Assembly (NCBI RefSeq): GCF_003863355.1
Contig: NZ_QQWG01000005.1
Coordinates: forward strand, 124,001-188,000
DNA length: 64,000 bases
Direction: 5' to 3'
Source: Ancylomarina euxina
Lineage (GTDB): Bacteria; Bacteroidota; Bacteroidia; Bacteroidales; Marinifilaceae
Below, piece by piece: positions 38,231 to 48,013 of this stretch (position 1 is the stretch's first letter; each line of letters opens with the position of its first letter). Made by a program: the position numbers and the translations under genes. The notes beneath the pieces are model-generated. The model worked only from the letters and a program-made list of their open reading frames with translations. It made no database searches and was not told the DNA's origin.

Positions 38231-40387
38231 TTAGGCTTCTGCCATTTCTTCTTCGTAGGCAGCTAATAATTCTTGCTGAACATCGTTAGGTACTTTCTCG
38301 TACTCAGCAAATTTCATCGAGAATTGAGCTCGTCCACCTGTTAAAGAACTAAGTGAAGTTGAATAGCGATCCATTTCCTTAAGAGGTACTTTGGCTAAGA
38401 TCTTTTGGAATCCTTTTTCAGCTTCCATACCCATAATCATGGCACGGCGAGTTTGTAAATCACTCATCACGTCACCCATTCGGTCTTCAGGAACTAGAAT
38501 TTCAATATTATAAATGGGTTCCAAAATCTTAGGTGCCGCATTTTTAAAGGCTTCACTAAAAGCATGACGCCCAGCAAGCCTGAAAGAAATTTCATTTGAG
38601 TCTACTGCATGCATTTTACCATCGTATACCGAAACACGGATGTCACGTGCATAAGAGCCGGTTAAAGGACCTTCGTCCATCTTTTCCATAACACCCTTCA
38701 TAATTGCAGGAAGAAAGCGTGTGTCGATTACACCACCAACTATGCAGTTACAGAAAACTAGTTTTCCACCCCAAGGAAGATCGACCGTTTCTGTTCCTCT
38801 TAGATTGACTTTGAATTCTTTACCATCAACTTTAAATGATGTAGGATCTGGAATTCCTTCATAATACGGCTCAATAATTAAGGATACTTCACCAAATTGC
38901 CCTGAACCGCCTGATTGTTTTTTATGACGGTAGTTGGCTGCAGCTTGTTTCGTGATGGTTTCGCGATAAGGAATTTTTGGAGATTTAAATTCAATTTCCA
39001 TCTTATCGTTGTGCTTCAAGCGCCATTTAAGAGTGTTCAGGTGGAACTCACCCTGACCATGAAGAAGTATTTGTTTAAGTTCTTTCGAGTATTCAATTAA
39101 TATGGTTGGATCTTCTTCGTGCATGCGATGAAGCAATTCACCCAAACGTTCATCATTTGATTCGTCAAGCGCATTAACAGCAGTTCTGTATTTTGGTTCT
39201 GGGAAATCAATATCCTTGTATTTAAAATCACAATTTTTACAGTTTAGGGTATGATTGTTCTTTGTATTCTTAAGTTTTACGGTAGCTCCAATATCACCAG
39301 CAACAAGTTCAGAAACTTTCTCACGGTGACGACCTGCAACAGCATAAAGTTGTGAAAGGCGTTCCTTGGTGCCGTTATTGATATTTGTTAAATCGTCACC
39401 TTCCTTAATTTTACCCGAAATCACTTTAAAATAGTTGACCTCACCAATGTGTGGTTCAATAGATGTTTTGAATACGAATAATGAAGTTGGAGCATTGGTA
39501 TCACATTTTGCTTCTCGTCCACTTACCGTTGGAATAGCAGGCATCTCTGTAACGAAAGGAACGATGTTTCCGATAAATTCCATTAGTCGACGAACACCCA
39601 TATCTTTCTTTGCAGAAATGCAGAAAACAGGATAAAGATCGCATGCAATCATTCCTTTCTTCATTCCTTCTCTCATCTCATCTTCAGTCAATGATCCTTT
39701 ATCAAAATAAAGTTCCATTAAAGCTTCGTCGTTTTCTGCAGCAGCTTCTACAAGTTCGTTATGAAGTTCGTTTGCTTTTTCAGTTTCTGAATCAGGAATA
39801 TCAAGTATTTCTGGTTTGCCTCCATCTGGACCCCACTTGTACATTTTCATTTTCAACACATCAACAACAGCATCAAAACCAAGGCCGGCATTTACTGGAT
39901 ATTGAACAATAGCGATTTTGTTTCCAAAACTCACTTTTGCAGATTCGATGCATTGTTCAAAATTAGCTTTCTCATGATCAAGATGGTTGATAACAAAAAT
40001 CAAAGGTTTATTCCTCTTGGTCGCTCTACGACCAACGATCTCGGTTCCTACTTCAATACCATGTTGTGCATTGATTAGCATCAAACCAGTGTCGACCACA
40101 TTTAAAGCTGATATAACACCACCAGAAAAATCGTCGGCACCAGGCGTGTCGATGAAATTGATTTTTTTACCTAACCACTCTGTATACAAAACAGTAGAGA
40201 AAACAGAATTACCATGTTCATGCTCTACCGGATTATAATCAGAAACGGTGTTATTATCATCCACGTTTCCGCGTCTGCTAATAACACCGCCTTCGAATAA
40301 CATTGCCTCGGCAAGGGTGGTTTTACCCGAGCCGGCATTGCCAATGAGAGCGATGTTCTTAATTTCATTAGATTGATAAACTTTCAT
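38231..40387 (-). CDS. EF-G-like translation factor paralog (EF-G2 group) with altered G motifs
   Basis: A 718-residue EF-G-fold protein from the ATG at 40385-40387; an in-frame ATG 42 bp upstream is less likely because the homologous G domain begins at KNIALIG. All five EF-G domains are recognisable. Walker A is GNAGSGKTT, but switch II reads DTPGADDF (Ala84 replaces the catalytic His of DTPGH), the G4 motif is NHLD instead of NKxD, and switch I (HGNSVFS) departs from RGITIT. It therefore likely differs in GTP binding or hydrolysis. Homologs in gut Bacteroides have been described as GTPase-deficient EF-G2. The canonical fusA is 3.6 kb away in the ribosomal operon. Confidence 0.87.
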   Translation of the reverse strand: MKVYQSNEIKNIALIGNAGSGKTTLAEAMLFEGGVISRRGNVDDNNTVSDYNPVEHEHGNSVFSTVLYTEWLGKKINFIDTPGADDFSGGVISALNVVDTGLMLINAQHGIEVGTEIVGRRATKRNKPLIFVINHLDHEKANFEQCIESAKVSFGNKIAIVQYPVNAGLGFDAVVDVLKMKMYKWGPDGGKPEILDIPDSETEKANELHNELVEAAAENDEALMELYFDKGSLTEDEMREGMKKGMIACDLYPVFCISAKKDMGVRRLMEFIGNIVPFVTEMPAIPTVSGREAKCDTNAPTSLFVFKTSIEPHIGEVNYFKVISGKIKEGDDLTNINNGTKERLSQLYAVAGRHREKVSELVAGDIGATVKLKNTKNNHTLNCKNCDFKYKDIDFPEPKYRTAVNALDESNDERLGELLHRMHEEDPTILIEYSKELKQILLHGQGEFHLNTLKWRLKHNDKMEIEFKSPKIPYRETITKQAAANYRHKKQSGGSGQFGEVSLIIEPYYEGIPDPTSFKVDGKEFKVNLRGTETVDLPWGGKLVFCNCIVGGVIDTRFLPAIMKGVMEKMDEGPLTGSYARDIRVSVYDGKMHAVDSNEISFRLAGRHAFSEAFKNAAPKILEPIYNIEILVPEDRMGDVMSDLQTRRAMIMGMEAEKGFQKILAKVPLKEMDRYSTSLSSLTGGRAQFSMKFAEYEKVPNDVQQELLAAYEEEMAEA

Positions 40388-40610
40388 ACTCGAAATTTTT
40401 ATTGGGTTAAGAAATATTTCGATCAGCAAACTAGGGTAAATTTGCCTTTCTGAACTTATGGGTCTACCAAATTAGCGAACTTTTTTTTCAATTCCAATAG
40501 CTGATGGTGAGATGTTTAGTTTGTGTTTGGATTGTTGTTTTGGCCAATAAGAGCCTATCATTAGTCTTTAATGATACTATTAAAAATAGTGTTTGTAATT
40601 TGTTTTTATT

Positions 40611-40979
40611 CTAATCTGTTGTCAGAGACAATTGTATTTTCTTTATTAAGCTGTTTCTTTTTAAGTCGAAGGATCTACTTACATCTTCGGCTCTGTTAAG
40701 ACATTTTAGAGCTTTAAAGAATAGAGTTTTGGCTTTATCATGATTTCCTAATTTCTGATTTATGTCGGCTTCTTGTTTGAGAAGACTTCCATACAAATCG
40801 AGTTTGATAGAACTACTTTCACTTTCGATATGAATTCTGTCCAAATGTTCCGAATAGCAGTCATTCAATGTTTCCAGAGCTTGGGAGTAAGAGCCCTGTT
40901 CTTTAAAACCCATCATTTTGGCAACAGCTTTACCCGCTGCTTCTATAAGCTGAAGGATGTAGTCTTTGTTTTGAATCAT
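40611..40979 (-). CDS. Small helical protein of unknown function (TPR-like)
   Basis: A 122-residue, almost entirely helical protein. Residues 1-60 form two amphipathic helices (LQLIEAAGKAVAKMMGFK, YSQALETLNDCY), and residues 60-110 contain a TPR-like pair (YGSLLKQEADINQKLGNHDK, AKTLFFKALKCL). There is no signal or TM helix. It lies 15 bp after the CPBP pseudogene and 223 bp before the EF-G-like gene, all on the same strand, so it may belong to the same transcript. I do not recognise a family with certainty. Confidence 0.55.
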   Translation of the reverse strand: MIQNKDYILQLIEAAGKAVAKMMGFKEQGSYSQALETLNDCYSEHLDRIHIESESSSIKLDLYGSLLKQEADINQKLGNHDKAKTLFFKALKCLNRAEDVSRSFDLKRNSLIKKIQLSLTTD

Positions 40980-40994
40980 ATTTTCTGAATTGTT

Positions 40995-41665
40995 TTAGTT
41001 TTGTGATGCTAAGGCAAAGCCAAGTGTTATAATCCCATTGATTGTGGTATGTAACAAAACTGAATACCAAAAACCATATTTCATTCGGATAAAACCTAAT
41101 ATGCTACCCATAAAGATTTGTGGTGATACCAATAGAGGAGTACATATAATTACCCAGAAATCTTTTTTTAGGAAAAGTGAAATTCGATATATGTACAAAT
41201 CCAAAAGAAAGTATCGAGAAATAAAAGAATCATCGAAAATATTTTATGATGTACTTTTGTAGTTTAAGTAAATATGTGTTTCGGAGAATCGTCATTAAGA
41301 TTACTAGTTCGATGCTTGATAAAATTGTAAAGATCATATAATTACCTTCAAACAATGAGTATATGGCTGAAGGGAACATTAAAAGTAAAAATACGATCAG
41401 GTTGTTCAGCTTTGGTCTTAAATAAGAGGCGAAATAAACACTCTTCGATTATAGGAGCTAATATGACAGCCTTGATAAGCATTTCATTAACTGATCGACC
41501 AGAAGTGATATGTTTTGCATCAAGTAGATGCGCTATACCAGACATAGGTATAGAGATAATTGTGACAACAAGAAAATACAAAAAAATAAGTAGAATAAAT
41601 TGACTCCAGTCGATTTTAGTCTCTTTAATGTGTTTTGGATTTTGCAAGAATGATTGTAAGTTCAT
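40995..41665 (-). pseudogene. Decayed CPBP-family intramembrane metalloprotease (two frameshifts, one stop)
   Basis: A once intact CPBP (Abi/CAAX-type) protease from ATG 41663-41665. The first frame codes the N-terminal TM and the catalytic EECLFR motif, then ends at a TGA after HILIV (41348). The next frame continues with EGNYMIFTILSSIEL and, after an internal TGA near 41233, with FSFGFVHISNF (the family's second metal-binding motif); it would match a W codon changed to stop. At a 7-A homopolymer near 41164-41170 the frame shifts again into GSILGFIRMKYGF and the HTTIN motif to the C-terminus. All catalytic motifs survive but in three frames. An intact paralog is directly upstream. Confidence 0.82.
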
Positions 41666-41688
41666 AGAGGTATAATTGTAGAAATGCT

Positions 41689-42597
41689 TTACATCAATGG
41701 GGCTTTTTGTCTGCGAATTGCAGGTGTGTTTTGTCTCTTGTAGTAATATATTATAACAAGTATGGTGATGGAACTTAAAAGAGTACAAAGCCATGAGCCC
41801 TCAAAACCAAAATCACCACCATTAAATGAGTTTTTTATCAATATATTGAATTTGAATACAGAGCTGACGTTTAGGCCACTTACGTTATAATCGAAAACGC
41901 AGCCTTGAATGAAATTCCAAAACAGATGTAAGCTAATTGGGAACCATAGATTTCTTGTATAGATATAAGTGCTACCTAAAAGGATGCCTGCAATAAATAG
42001 ATTGGTGATGCCGAATAGGCTCAAATTATCGTTAAAGGAATGTCCTAGAGTGAAAATAGTAGAAGAGATAATTAAACTCCAATAAGGATTTGTGGAGTCC
42101 ATTAGATTATTGAGAATATACCCTCTGCATAATATCTCTTCGTTTAAAGCGACAATAATGAATAAAAGAAAGCCGTAGATGAAGTCAGAAGTATCAAAAT
42201 GGATACTTGTTATTGAAATGCTATTATTTATATATAATATGCCAGTACCGACTAGCATAATTCCAGTAGCAGAGAGTAATCCCCAAAGTAAATCTTTGCT
42301 TTTTCCTTTAATTGAAAAACCCATCGATGAGATGGATCGTTTGTCAATATTCTTGCGAAAGAAAAAGATAACAGCTAATGCCCCAATCAACCCTGCCCCT
42401 TGAGTAAAAAAAAGTTCTCGAAGATTCATCTCTTGTGTTTGATGTAAACTATCGAGACTACCACTTATTATTAATGAGGCTATAAATGAGAACAAGCCTC
42501 CTATAAATAATGTTCCTAATATGACTAATATGATTCTAATAGCAACAGGGATATTTGACTTTGCTTCTTCTCTTACTATTGGATTTTCATCTGACAT
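41689..42597 (-). CDS. CPBP-family intramembrane metalloprotease
   Basis: A 302-residue membrane protein with about eight TM helices. The three CPBP motifs are intact: EEILCRG near residue 153, FTLGHSFN near 187, and HLFWN near 229. These Glu and His residues form the metal site in the Abi/CAAX protease and bacteriocin-processing family. The substrate is unknown; roles include prenyl-protein processing and peptide maturation or immunity. It is 24 bp upstream of the decayed paralog and has a C-terminal extension (about 250-302) that the paralog lacks. Confidence 0.83.
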   Translation of the reverse strand: MSDENPIVREEAKSNIPVAIRIILVILGTLFIGGLFSFIASLIISGSLDSLHQTQEMNLRELFFTQGAGLIGALAVIFFFRKNIDKRSISSMGFSIKGKSKDLLWGLLSATGIMLVGTGILYINNSISITSIHFDTSDFIYGFLLFIIVALNEEILCRGYILNNLMDSTNPYWSLIISSTIFTLGHSFNDNLSLFGITNLFIAGILLGSTYIYTRNLWFPISLHLFWNFIQGCVFDYNVSGLNVSSVFKFNILIKNSFNGGDFGFEGSWLCTLLSSITILVIIYYYKRQNTPAIRRQKAPLM

Positions 42598-42961
42598 ATG
42601 ATTTGTTTTAAGAGTTTATATATATTTGGCTTAAAAGTAGACTAATTGCGACATAATTTAATATGTCAAGTTTGTCAAGTTGGAAGTGGATTCCGAATCT
42701 TTCTTTTTGTTTTAAATTCTAACGTTTAATTTCAAACTTATTTAAGAGATCAAAAAAATGAATTGATTTATTAAGAATTGACCTAAGTAACATTTCAGTT
42801 GAGGAAGATGAAAAAACTGTGAAAACATTTAACTATCTTTGTACGCTGATTTCAAGGGTTTTTTGTGAAAATAACTGGGGTCGCCTATTGTTATTTGGAA
42901 ATAATTAATACCTTTGCAACCAATTTGTTAAAATATATTTAATCACAAAGTAATTGTTAAT
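42598..42961. other. Promoter-bearing intergenic region upstream of the ribosomal cluster
   Basis: A 364-bp gap between the divergently oriented CPBP gene and rpsL. It is AT-rich, contains the ribosomal-operon promoter at its right end, and a second TATCTTTG (42835-42842) 67 bp before the main -7 that lacks a good -33. No small gene was found. Confidence 0.5.
42889..42917 (+). promoter_or_regulatory. Bacteroidota housekeeping promoter of the ribosomal cluster
   Basis: TTG at 42889-42891 and TACCTTTG at 42910-42917 are separated by 18 bp, matching the TTG-N(17-19)-TAnnTTTG class. The -7 ends 44 bp before the rpsL ATG, consistent with a short leader. Confidence 0.8.
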
Positions 42962-43342
42962 ATGCCTACAATTCAACAGTTAGTTAGAAAAGGACGTGTC
43001 AAGCTTGTAGAGAAAAGCAAGGCTCCAGCTTTGGATTCTTGTCCTCAAAGAAGAGGAGTTTGCGTACGTGTTTACACTACTACACCTAAGAAGCCTAACT
43101 CAGCTATGCGTAAAGTAGCTCGTGTTAGATTGACTAACGGAAAAGAAGTGAATGCTTACATTCCAGGAGAAGGACACAACTTGCAAGAGCACTCGATCGT
43201 ATTGATCCGCGGTGGTCGTGTAAAAGACCTTCCAGGTGTAAGATATCACCTTGTTCGTGGTGCACTAGATGCGTCAGGAGTAGAAGGTCGTATGCAGCGT
43301 CGTTCTAAGTATGGTACTAAGCGACCAAAAGCTAAAAAGTAA
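42962..43342 (+). CDS. rpsL: 30S ribosomal protein S12 (uS12)
   Basis: 126 residues starting [11 protein letters not shown] after the Met. It lies at the decoding centre. The loops that govern streptomycin response read TTPKKPNSA and [11 protein letters not shown]; the Lys residues are of the drug-sensitive type. First gene of the str-S10-spc-alpha cluster, driven by the promoter just upstream, and 130 bp from rpsG. Confidence 0.97.
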   Translation: MPTIQQLVRKGRVKLVEKSKAPALDSCPQRRGVCVRVYTTTPKKPNSAMRKVARVRLTNGKEVNAYIPGEGHNLQEHSIVLIRGGRVKDLPGVRYHLVRGALDASGVEGRMQRRSKYGTKRPKAKK

Positions 43343-43472
43343 TTAATTCTAGTTTTTAAAAACTGTGAGTTAATGTTTATGTGTTGTTCTCTATTAAGTT
43401 GAGTAAATGATCGTGAGATTTTTGAAGACTGAACCAGGCAGCTACAACGGATAACTCGTAAACTAAGAAAGA

Positions 43473-43949
43473 ATGAGAAAGTCAAGACCAAAAAAAAGAA
43501 TCTTGTTACCAGATCCAATATTTAATGATGTTTTGGTAACACGATTTGTAAATGACTTAATGGTTGACGGTAAGAAAAATCTATCTTATAAGATTTTTTA
43601 TGCAGCGTTAGAGATCGTTAAGGAGAAAACTGAAAAGACAGGAAAATCTCCTTTGGAGGTTTGGAAAAAGTCTTTGGAAAATATTACTCCAGGAGTTGAG
43701 GTTAAGTCTCGCCGTGTAGGTGGTGCTACTTTCCAAGTTCCAATGGAAATTCGACCAGAAAGAAAAGTTGCTATCTCTATAAAGAATATGATTCTTTTTG
43801 CTCGTAAGAGATCAGGTAAGTCTATGGCAGAGAAGTTGTCAGCAGAGATTATTGCTGGATTCAACGAAGAGGGTGGAGCTTATAAGAAGAAGGAAGATAC
43901 TCATAGAATGGCTGAAGCTAATCGTGCATTTGCACATTTTAGATTTTAA
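43473..43949 (+). CDS. rpsG: 30S ribosomal protein S7 (uS7)
   Basis: 158 residues beginning [10 protein letters not shown]7 nucleates assembly of the 16S rRNA 3' domain at the head of the small subunit. [20 protein letters not shown] in the centre is the family hallmark. In E. coli it represses the str operon by binding the rpsL-rpsG gap; the 130-bp gap here could hold a similar site but none is recognisable by eye. Confidence 0.97.
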   Translation: MRKSRPKKRILLPDPIFNDVLVTRFVNDLMVDGKKNLSYKIFYAALEIVKEKTEKTGKSPLEVWKKSLENITPGVEVKSRRVGGATFQVPMEIRPERKVAISIKNMILFARKRSGKSMAEKLSAEIIAGFNEEGGAYKKKEDTHRMAEANRAFAHFRF

Positions 43950-43969
43950 TCATTGCAACCTTTAAGATC

Positions 43970-46084
43970 ATGGCAAAAAGAGATTTAAAATATACCAGAA
44001 ATGTTGGTATCATGGCTCACATCGATGCTGGTAAAACTACAACTACTGAACGTATCTTGTATTATACTGGTGTTTCTCACAAAATTGGTGAGGTGCATGA
44101 TGGAGCTGCTACCATGGACTGGATGGAGCAAGAGCAGGAGCGTGGTATTACCATTACTTCAGCCGCTACAACTTGTTTCTGGAATTACAATAACGAGAAG
44201 TTTCAGGTTAATATTATTGACACCCCAGGTCACGTTGACTTTACCGTTGAGGTAGAGCGTTCTTTGCGTGTACTTGATGGTGCTGTTGCATGTTTTTGTG
44301 CAGTAGGTGGTGTTGAGGCTCAGTCTGAGACAGTTTGGAGACAAGCTAATAAATATAAAGTTCCTCGTATGGGTTTTGTGAACAAGATGGACCGTTCTGG
44401 TGCTGACTTTTTCAAAGCTGTACGTGAGGTTAAGGAAAAGCTTGGTGCTAATCCTGTGCCTATTCAGATTCCAATTGGAACAGAAGAAAAGTTTTGTGGT
44501 GTAGTCGATTTGATTACTATGCAGGCTTGTATTTGGTTTGAAGATGAGTCTGGAACCAACTATAGAATGGAAGAAATTCCAGCTGAATTAGTAGAGGAAG
44601 CTAATGAGTGGAGAGCGAATCTTGTAGAGGCAGTTGCTGAGCAGGATGAAGATTTGATGGAGCGTTTCTTCGAAGATCCAGATTCTATTACAGAGGATGA
44701 AATGTATGTAGTAATCCGTAAGGCTACTATTAACATGGATATCGTGCCAATGTTATGTGGTTCTGCATTTAAGAATAAAGGTGTTCAAAGATTATTGGAT
44801 GCTATGATTACTTATTTGCCATCTCCTCTTGATATTGATGCTATTGAAGGTACAGTTCCTGGAACTGACGAAGTAGTTTCAAGACAACCTTCTGTTGATG
44901 AGCCATTAGCTGCTTTAGCATTTAAAATTGCTACTGACCCATTCGTAGGTCGTTTAGCATTTACTCGTGTTTATTCAGGTTCTATTGATGCAGGTTCGTA
45001 TGTTTATAACGTAAGAACAGGAAACAAAGAGAGAATTTCTCGTTTGTATCAAATGCACTCAAACAAGCAGAATCCTATCGACCGTGTTGAGGCTGGTGAT
45101 ATTTGTGCTTGTGTAGGATTTAAAGATATTCGTACTGGTGATACTCTTTGTCAAAAAGAAACTCAGATCGAATTAGAATCTATGGATTTCCCAGAACCAG
45201 TAATCGGTATCGCTGTTGAGCCTTTGACTCAAAAGGATATGGAGAAAATGGGACTGGCTCTAGGTAAATTAGCTGAAGAGGATCCAACATTCCAGGTTAA
45301 GACTGACGAAGATTCAGGTCAAACAGTTATCTCTGGTATGGGTGAGCTTCATCTTGATATCATTATTGACCGTTTGAAACGTGAATTTAAAGTAGAGTGT
45401 AACCAAGGTGCGCCTCAGGTTGCATATAAGGAAGCTATTACTCGCGATGTTGAAATGCGTCAGGTATTTAAGAAGCAGTCTGGTGGACGTGGTAAATTTG
45501 CTGATATTCAATTCCGTTTGGGTCCTGTTGATGCAGATTTTGAAGGCGATGGATTACAGTTTGTGGACACTGTTAAAGGTGGACATATTCCTAAGGAATT
45601 TATCCCATCTGTTCAGAAAGGTTTCACTGAAGCAATGAAAAATGGTGTATTGGCAGGTTATACTGTAGATACGTTAAAGGTTGAGTTATTTGATGGTTCT
45701 TTCCATCCAGTTGACTCGGATCAATTATCTTTCGAATTAGCTGCTAAGCAAGGTTACCGTGAAGCATGTTCTAAAGCAGGACCTGTACTTCTTGAGCCTA
45801 TTATGAAAGTTGAAGTGGTTACCCCAGAAGAATATATGGGTGATATCATCGGTGACTTGAATAAGCGTCGTGGTCAGATTGAAGGAATGGAGTCTAAGCA
45901 TGGTGCTCGTGTAGTACTTGCTAAAGTGCCATTGTCAGAGCAATTCGGTTATGTAACTGTATTGAGAACTCTTTCTTCTGGTCGTGCTAACTCTTCTATG
46001 GAATTTTCTCACTTCGAAGAAGTGCCTAAGGGAATTGCTAAAGATGTAGTTGAAGCTGCTAAGGGTAAAGTAGAATTATTGTAA
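43970..46084 (+). CDS. fusA: Elongation factor G
   Basis: 704 residues with canonical G motifs: [23 protein letters not shown] (catalytic His present) and NKMD. It drives tRNA-mRNA translocation with GTP hydrolysis. It sits 20 bp after rpsG; tuf, which often follows fusA in other bacteria, is not present, and rpsJ comes next. The second EF-G-like gene in this window lacks these motifs. Confidence 0.97.
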   Translation: MAKRDLKYTRNVGIMAHIDAGKTTTTERILYYTGVSHKIGEVHDGAATMDWMEQEQERGITITSAATTCFWNYNNEKFQVNIIDTPGHVDFTVEVERSLRVLDGAVACFCAVGGVEAQSETVWRQANKYKVPRMGFVNKMDRSGADFFKAVREVKEKLGANPVPIQIPIGTEEKFCGVVDLITMQACIWFEDESGTNYRMEEIPAELVEEANEWRANLVEAVAEQDEDLMERFFEDPDSITEDEMYVVIRKATINMDIVPMLCGSAFKNKGVQRLLDAMITYLPSPLDIDAIEGTVPGTDEVVSRQPSVDEPLAALAFKIATDPFVGRLAFTRVYSGSIDAGSYVYNVRTGNKERISRLYQMHSNKQNPIDRVEAGDICACVGFKDIRTGDTLCQKETQIELESMDFPEPVIGIAVEPLTQKDMEKMGLALGKLAEEDPTFQVKTDEDSGQTVISGMGELHLDIIIDRLKREFKVECNQGAPQVAYKEAITRDVEMRQVFKKQSGGRGKFADIQFRLGPVDADFEGDGLQFVDTVKGGHIPKEFIPSVQKGFTEAMKNGVLAGYTVDTLKVELFDGSFHPVDSDQLSFELAAKQGYREACSKAGPVLLEPIMKVEVVTPEEYMGDIIGDLNKRRGQIEGMESKHGARVVLAKVPLSEQFGYVTVLRTLSSGRANSSMEFSHFEEVPKGIAKDVVEAAKGKVELL

Positions 46085-46109
46085 TTAATATCGTAATAGA
46101 TTTATTAAT

Positions 46110-46415
46110 ATGAGCCAGAAAATTAGAATTAAACTGAAATCTTACGATCATAACTTAGTTGACAATTCAGCTGATAAGATTGTAAAAACAGTTAAGGCTA
46201 CAGGTGCGGTAGTAAGTGGACCAATTCCACTTCCTACTCACAAGAGAATATTTACTGTTCTTCGTTCAACTTTCGTGAACAAGAAATCAAGAGAACAATT
46301 TCAGCTTTCTTCATTTAAGCGTTTAATTGACATTTACAGTTCAACTGCAAATACAATTGATGCTTTGATGAAACTTGAGTTGCCAAGTGGTGTTGAAGTT
46401 GAAATTAAAGTTTGA
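46110..46415 (+). CDS. rpsJ: 30S ribosomal protein S10 (uS10)
   Basis: 101 residues, [20 protein letters not shown] at the start and [10 protein letters not shown] as the conserved loop. It is part of the 30S head and also a transcription antitermination partner of NusB. It opens the S10 group but has no separate promoter I can recognise; 25 bp after fusA. Confidence 0.96.
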   Translation: MSQKIRIKLKSYDHNLVDNSADKIVKTVKATGAVVSGPIPLPTHKRIFTVLRSTFVNKKSREQFQLSSFKRLIDIYSSTANTIDALMKLELPSGVEVEIKV

Positions 46416-46455
46416 TAGACAGTATTGTTAGTTTTATTTTAAAACAAAAAGAGAA

Positions 46456-47073
46456 ATGCCAGGATTAATTGGAAAAAAAATCGGAATGACTTCCGTTTAC
46501 AGTGCCGAGGGAAAATGTATTCCATGCACTGTCATTGAGGCAGGTCCATGTGTCGTAACACAAATCAAGACTGTAGAGTCTGATGGTTACGCAGCACTTC
46601 AGTTGGCTTTTGATGAAAAGAAAGAAAAGCGAACAACTAAGGCGCTAGATGGGCACTTTAAAAAGGCAAACACAACTCCTAAGAAGAAACTTGTTGAATT
46701 TTCGGATTTTGACAAAGAGTACGCTTTAGGTGAAGCCATTACAGTTGATATTTTTGCTGACACTATGTATGTAGATGTTGCAGGGGTTACTAAAGGTAAA
46801 GGTTTCCAAGGTGTTGTAAAACGTCATGGTTTTGGCGGAGTAGGTGGCGCGACACACGGTCAACATAACCGTTTACGTGCACCTGGTTCTATTGGTGCTG
46901 CATCTTACCCAGCTCGCGTATTTAAAGGCATGAGAATGGCCGGACGTATGGGTGGGGACACTGTGAAGATTCAAAATCTTCAGGTTCTTAAGGTAATTCC
47001 TGAGAACAACTTATTATTAGTTAAAGGATCTCTTCCAGGGTCTAAAGGTTCATACGTAATTATTGAAAAGTAA
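46456..47073 (+). CDS. rplC: 50S ribosomal protein L3 (uL3)
   Basis: 205 residues, [12 protein letters not shown] at the N-terminus; the long loop [15 protein letters not shown] reaches toward the peptidyl transferase centre. The stop codon overlaps the rplD start by one base (TAATG), suggesting coupled translation. Confidence 0.96.
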   Translation: MPGLIGKKIGMTSVYSAEGKCIPCTVIEAGPCVVTQIKTVESDGYAALQLAFDEKKEKRTTKALDGHFKKANTTPKKKLVEFSDFDKEYALGEAITVDIFADTMYVDVAGVTKGKGFQGVVKRHGFGGVGGATHGQHNRLRAPGSIGAASYPARVFKGMRMAGRMGGDTVKIQNLQVLKVIPENNLLLVKGSLPGSKGSYVIIEK

Positions 47074-47705
47074 TGGAATTAACTATTTTAAACACAGCTG
47101 GAGAAGATACAGGAAGAAAAATTGAGTTGCAAGATTCAGTTTTCGGCATCGAACCAAACGAGCACGCTATTTACTTAGATGTAAAACAATTTTTAGCAAA
47201 CCAACGTCAGGGAACTCACAAGTCAAAAGAGAGAGCTGATATTTCTGGTAGTACTGCTAAGATTAAGAAGCAAAAAGGTACTGGTACAGCTCGTGCTGGT
47301 AGTATCAAGTCTCCTTTGTTTCGTGGTGGAGGTCGTTGTTTCGGTCCTCGTCCAAGAAACTATACCTTCAAATTGAATAAAAAACTTAAGCAATTAGCTC
47401 GTAAATCTGCTTTGGCAGTTAAGGCGCAAAACAATGCTTTAGTTGTTGTTGAAGATTTCAATTTTGAAGTAGTAAAGACAAAAATGTTTGTTGATCTTCA
47501 AAATAATCTGAAAGTGTCTGATAAAAAAGTGCTTTTGGTTTTAAATGAAGATAATAAAAACATATATTTGTCGTCTCGTAATTTGAAGAATGTTGAAGTT
47601 GTACGTGTTTCTGACCTTGCAACTTACGATATTATGAAAGCTTCAACTTTGTTATTCGTTGAGAGTTCGATTAAAGGGCTCGATGAAATGTTTAAACTAA
47701 ACTAA
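47073..47705 (+). CDS. rplD: 50S ribosomal protein L4 (uL4)
   Basis: 210 residues. The exit-tunnel loop includes [16 protein letters not shown] and the following [10 protein letters not shown]; it contacts 23S rRNA near the macrolide site. In some bacteria L4 autoregulates the S10 operon. It overlaps rplC by one base and precedes rplW by 10 bp. Confidence 0.96.
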   Translation: MELTILNTAGEDTGRKIELQDSVFGIEPNEHAIYLDVKQFLANQRQGTHKSKERADISGSTAKIKKQKGTGTARAGSIKSPLFRGGGRCFGPRPRNYTFKLNKKLKQLARKSALAVKAQNNALVVVEDFNFEVVKTKMFVDLQNNLKVSDKKVLLVLNEDNKNIYLSSRNLKNVEVVRVSDLATYDIMKASTLLFVESSIKGLDEMFKLN

Positions 47706-47715
47706 GTTTAAAAAA

Positions 47716-48006
47716 ATGGAAATTTTATTAAAGCCCCTCGTTACTGAGAAAATGACTGAACTAAGCGAAAAGTTAAATCGCGTAGGTTTTGTTGTTGATC
47801 GCAGAGCGACCAAGATCGATATTAAGAGAGCAGTTGAGAAAATGTACAGCGTTAAAGTTGTTTCGGTAAATACCATGAACTATCAAGGTAAAACAAAAAG
47901 CCGTTTCACTAAAGCTGGTGCAATTAATGGTAGAACTGTTTCTTTTAAGAAGGCGATTATAACTTTAGTTGAAGGAGATAACATAGATTTTTATAGCAAT
48001 ATTTAA
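47716..48006 (+). CDS. rplW: 50S ribosomal protein L23 (uL23)
   Basis: 96 residues, starting MEILLKPLVTEKM, with the central VEKMYSVKVVSVNTMNYQGK typical of the family. L23 forms the docking site at the tunnel exit for trigger factor and the signal recognition particle. 10 bp after rplD and 7 bp before rplB. Confidence 0.95.
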   Translation: MEILLKPLVTEKMTELSEKLNRVGFVVDRRATKIDIKRAVEKMYSVKVVSVNTMNYQGKTKSRFTKAGAINGRTVSFKKAIITLVEGDNIDFYSNI

Positions 48007-48013
48007 TTAGAAA

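Noticed and set aside
40388-40429. Upstream ATG of the EF-G-like gene
   Set aside because: It adds 14 residues with no match to the EF-G N-terminus, and the G domain begins just after the later ATG.
41038-41262. Open frame on the + strand across the CPBP pseudogene
   Set aside because: It is antisense to the CPBP motifs and shows no family pattern.
42835-42842. TATCTTTG as the main promoter of rpsL
   Set aside because: It lacks a TTG 17-19 bp upstream, while the box at 42910-42917 has one.
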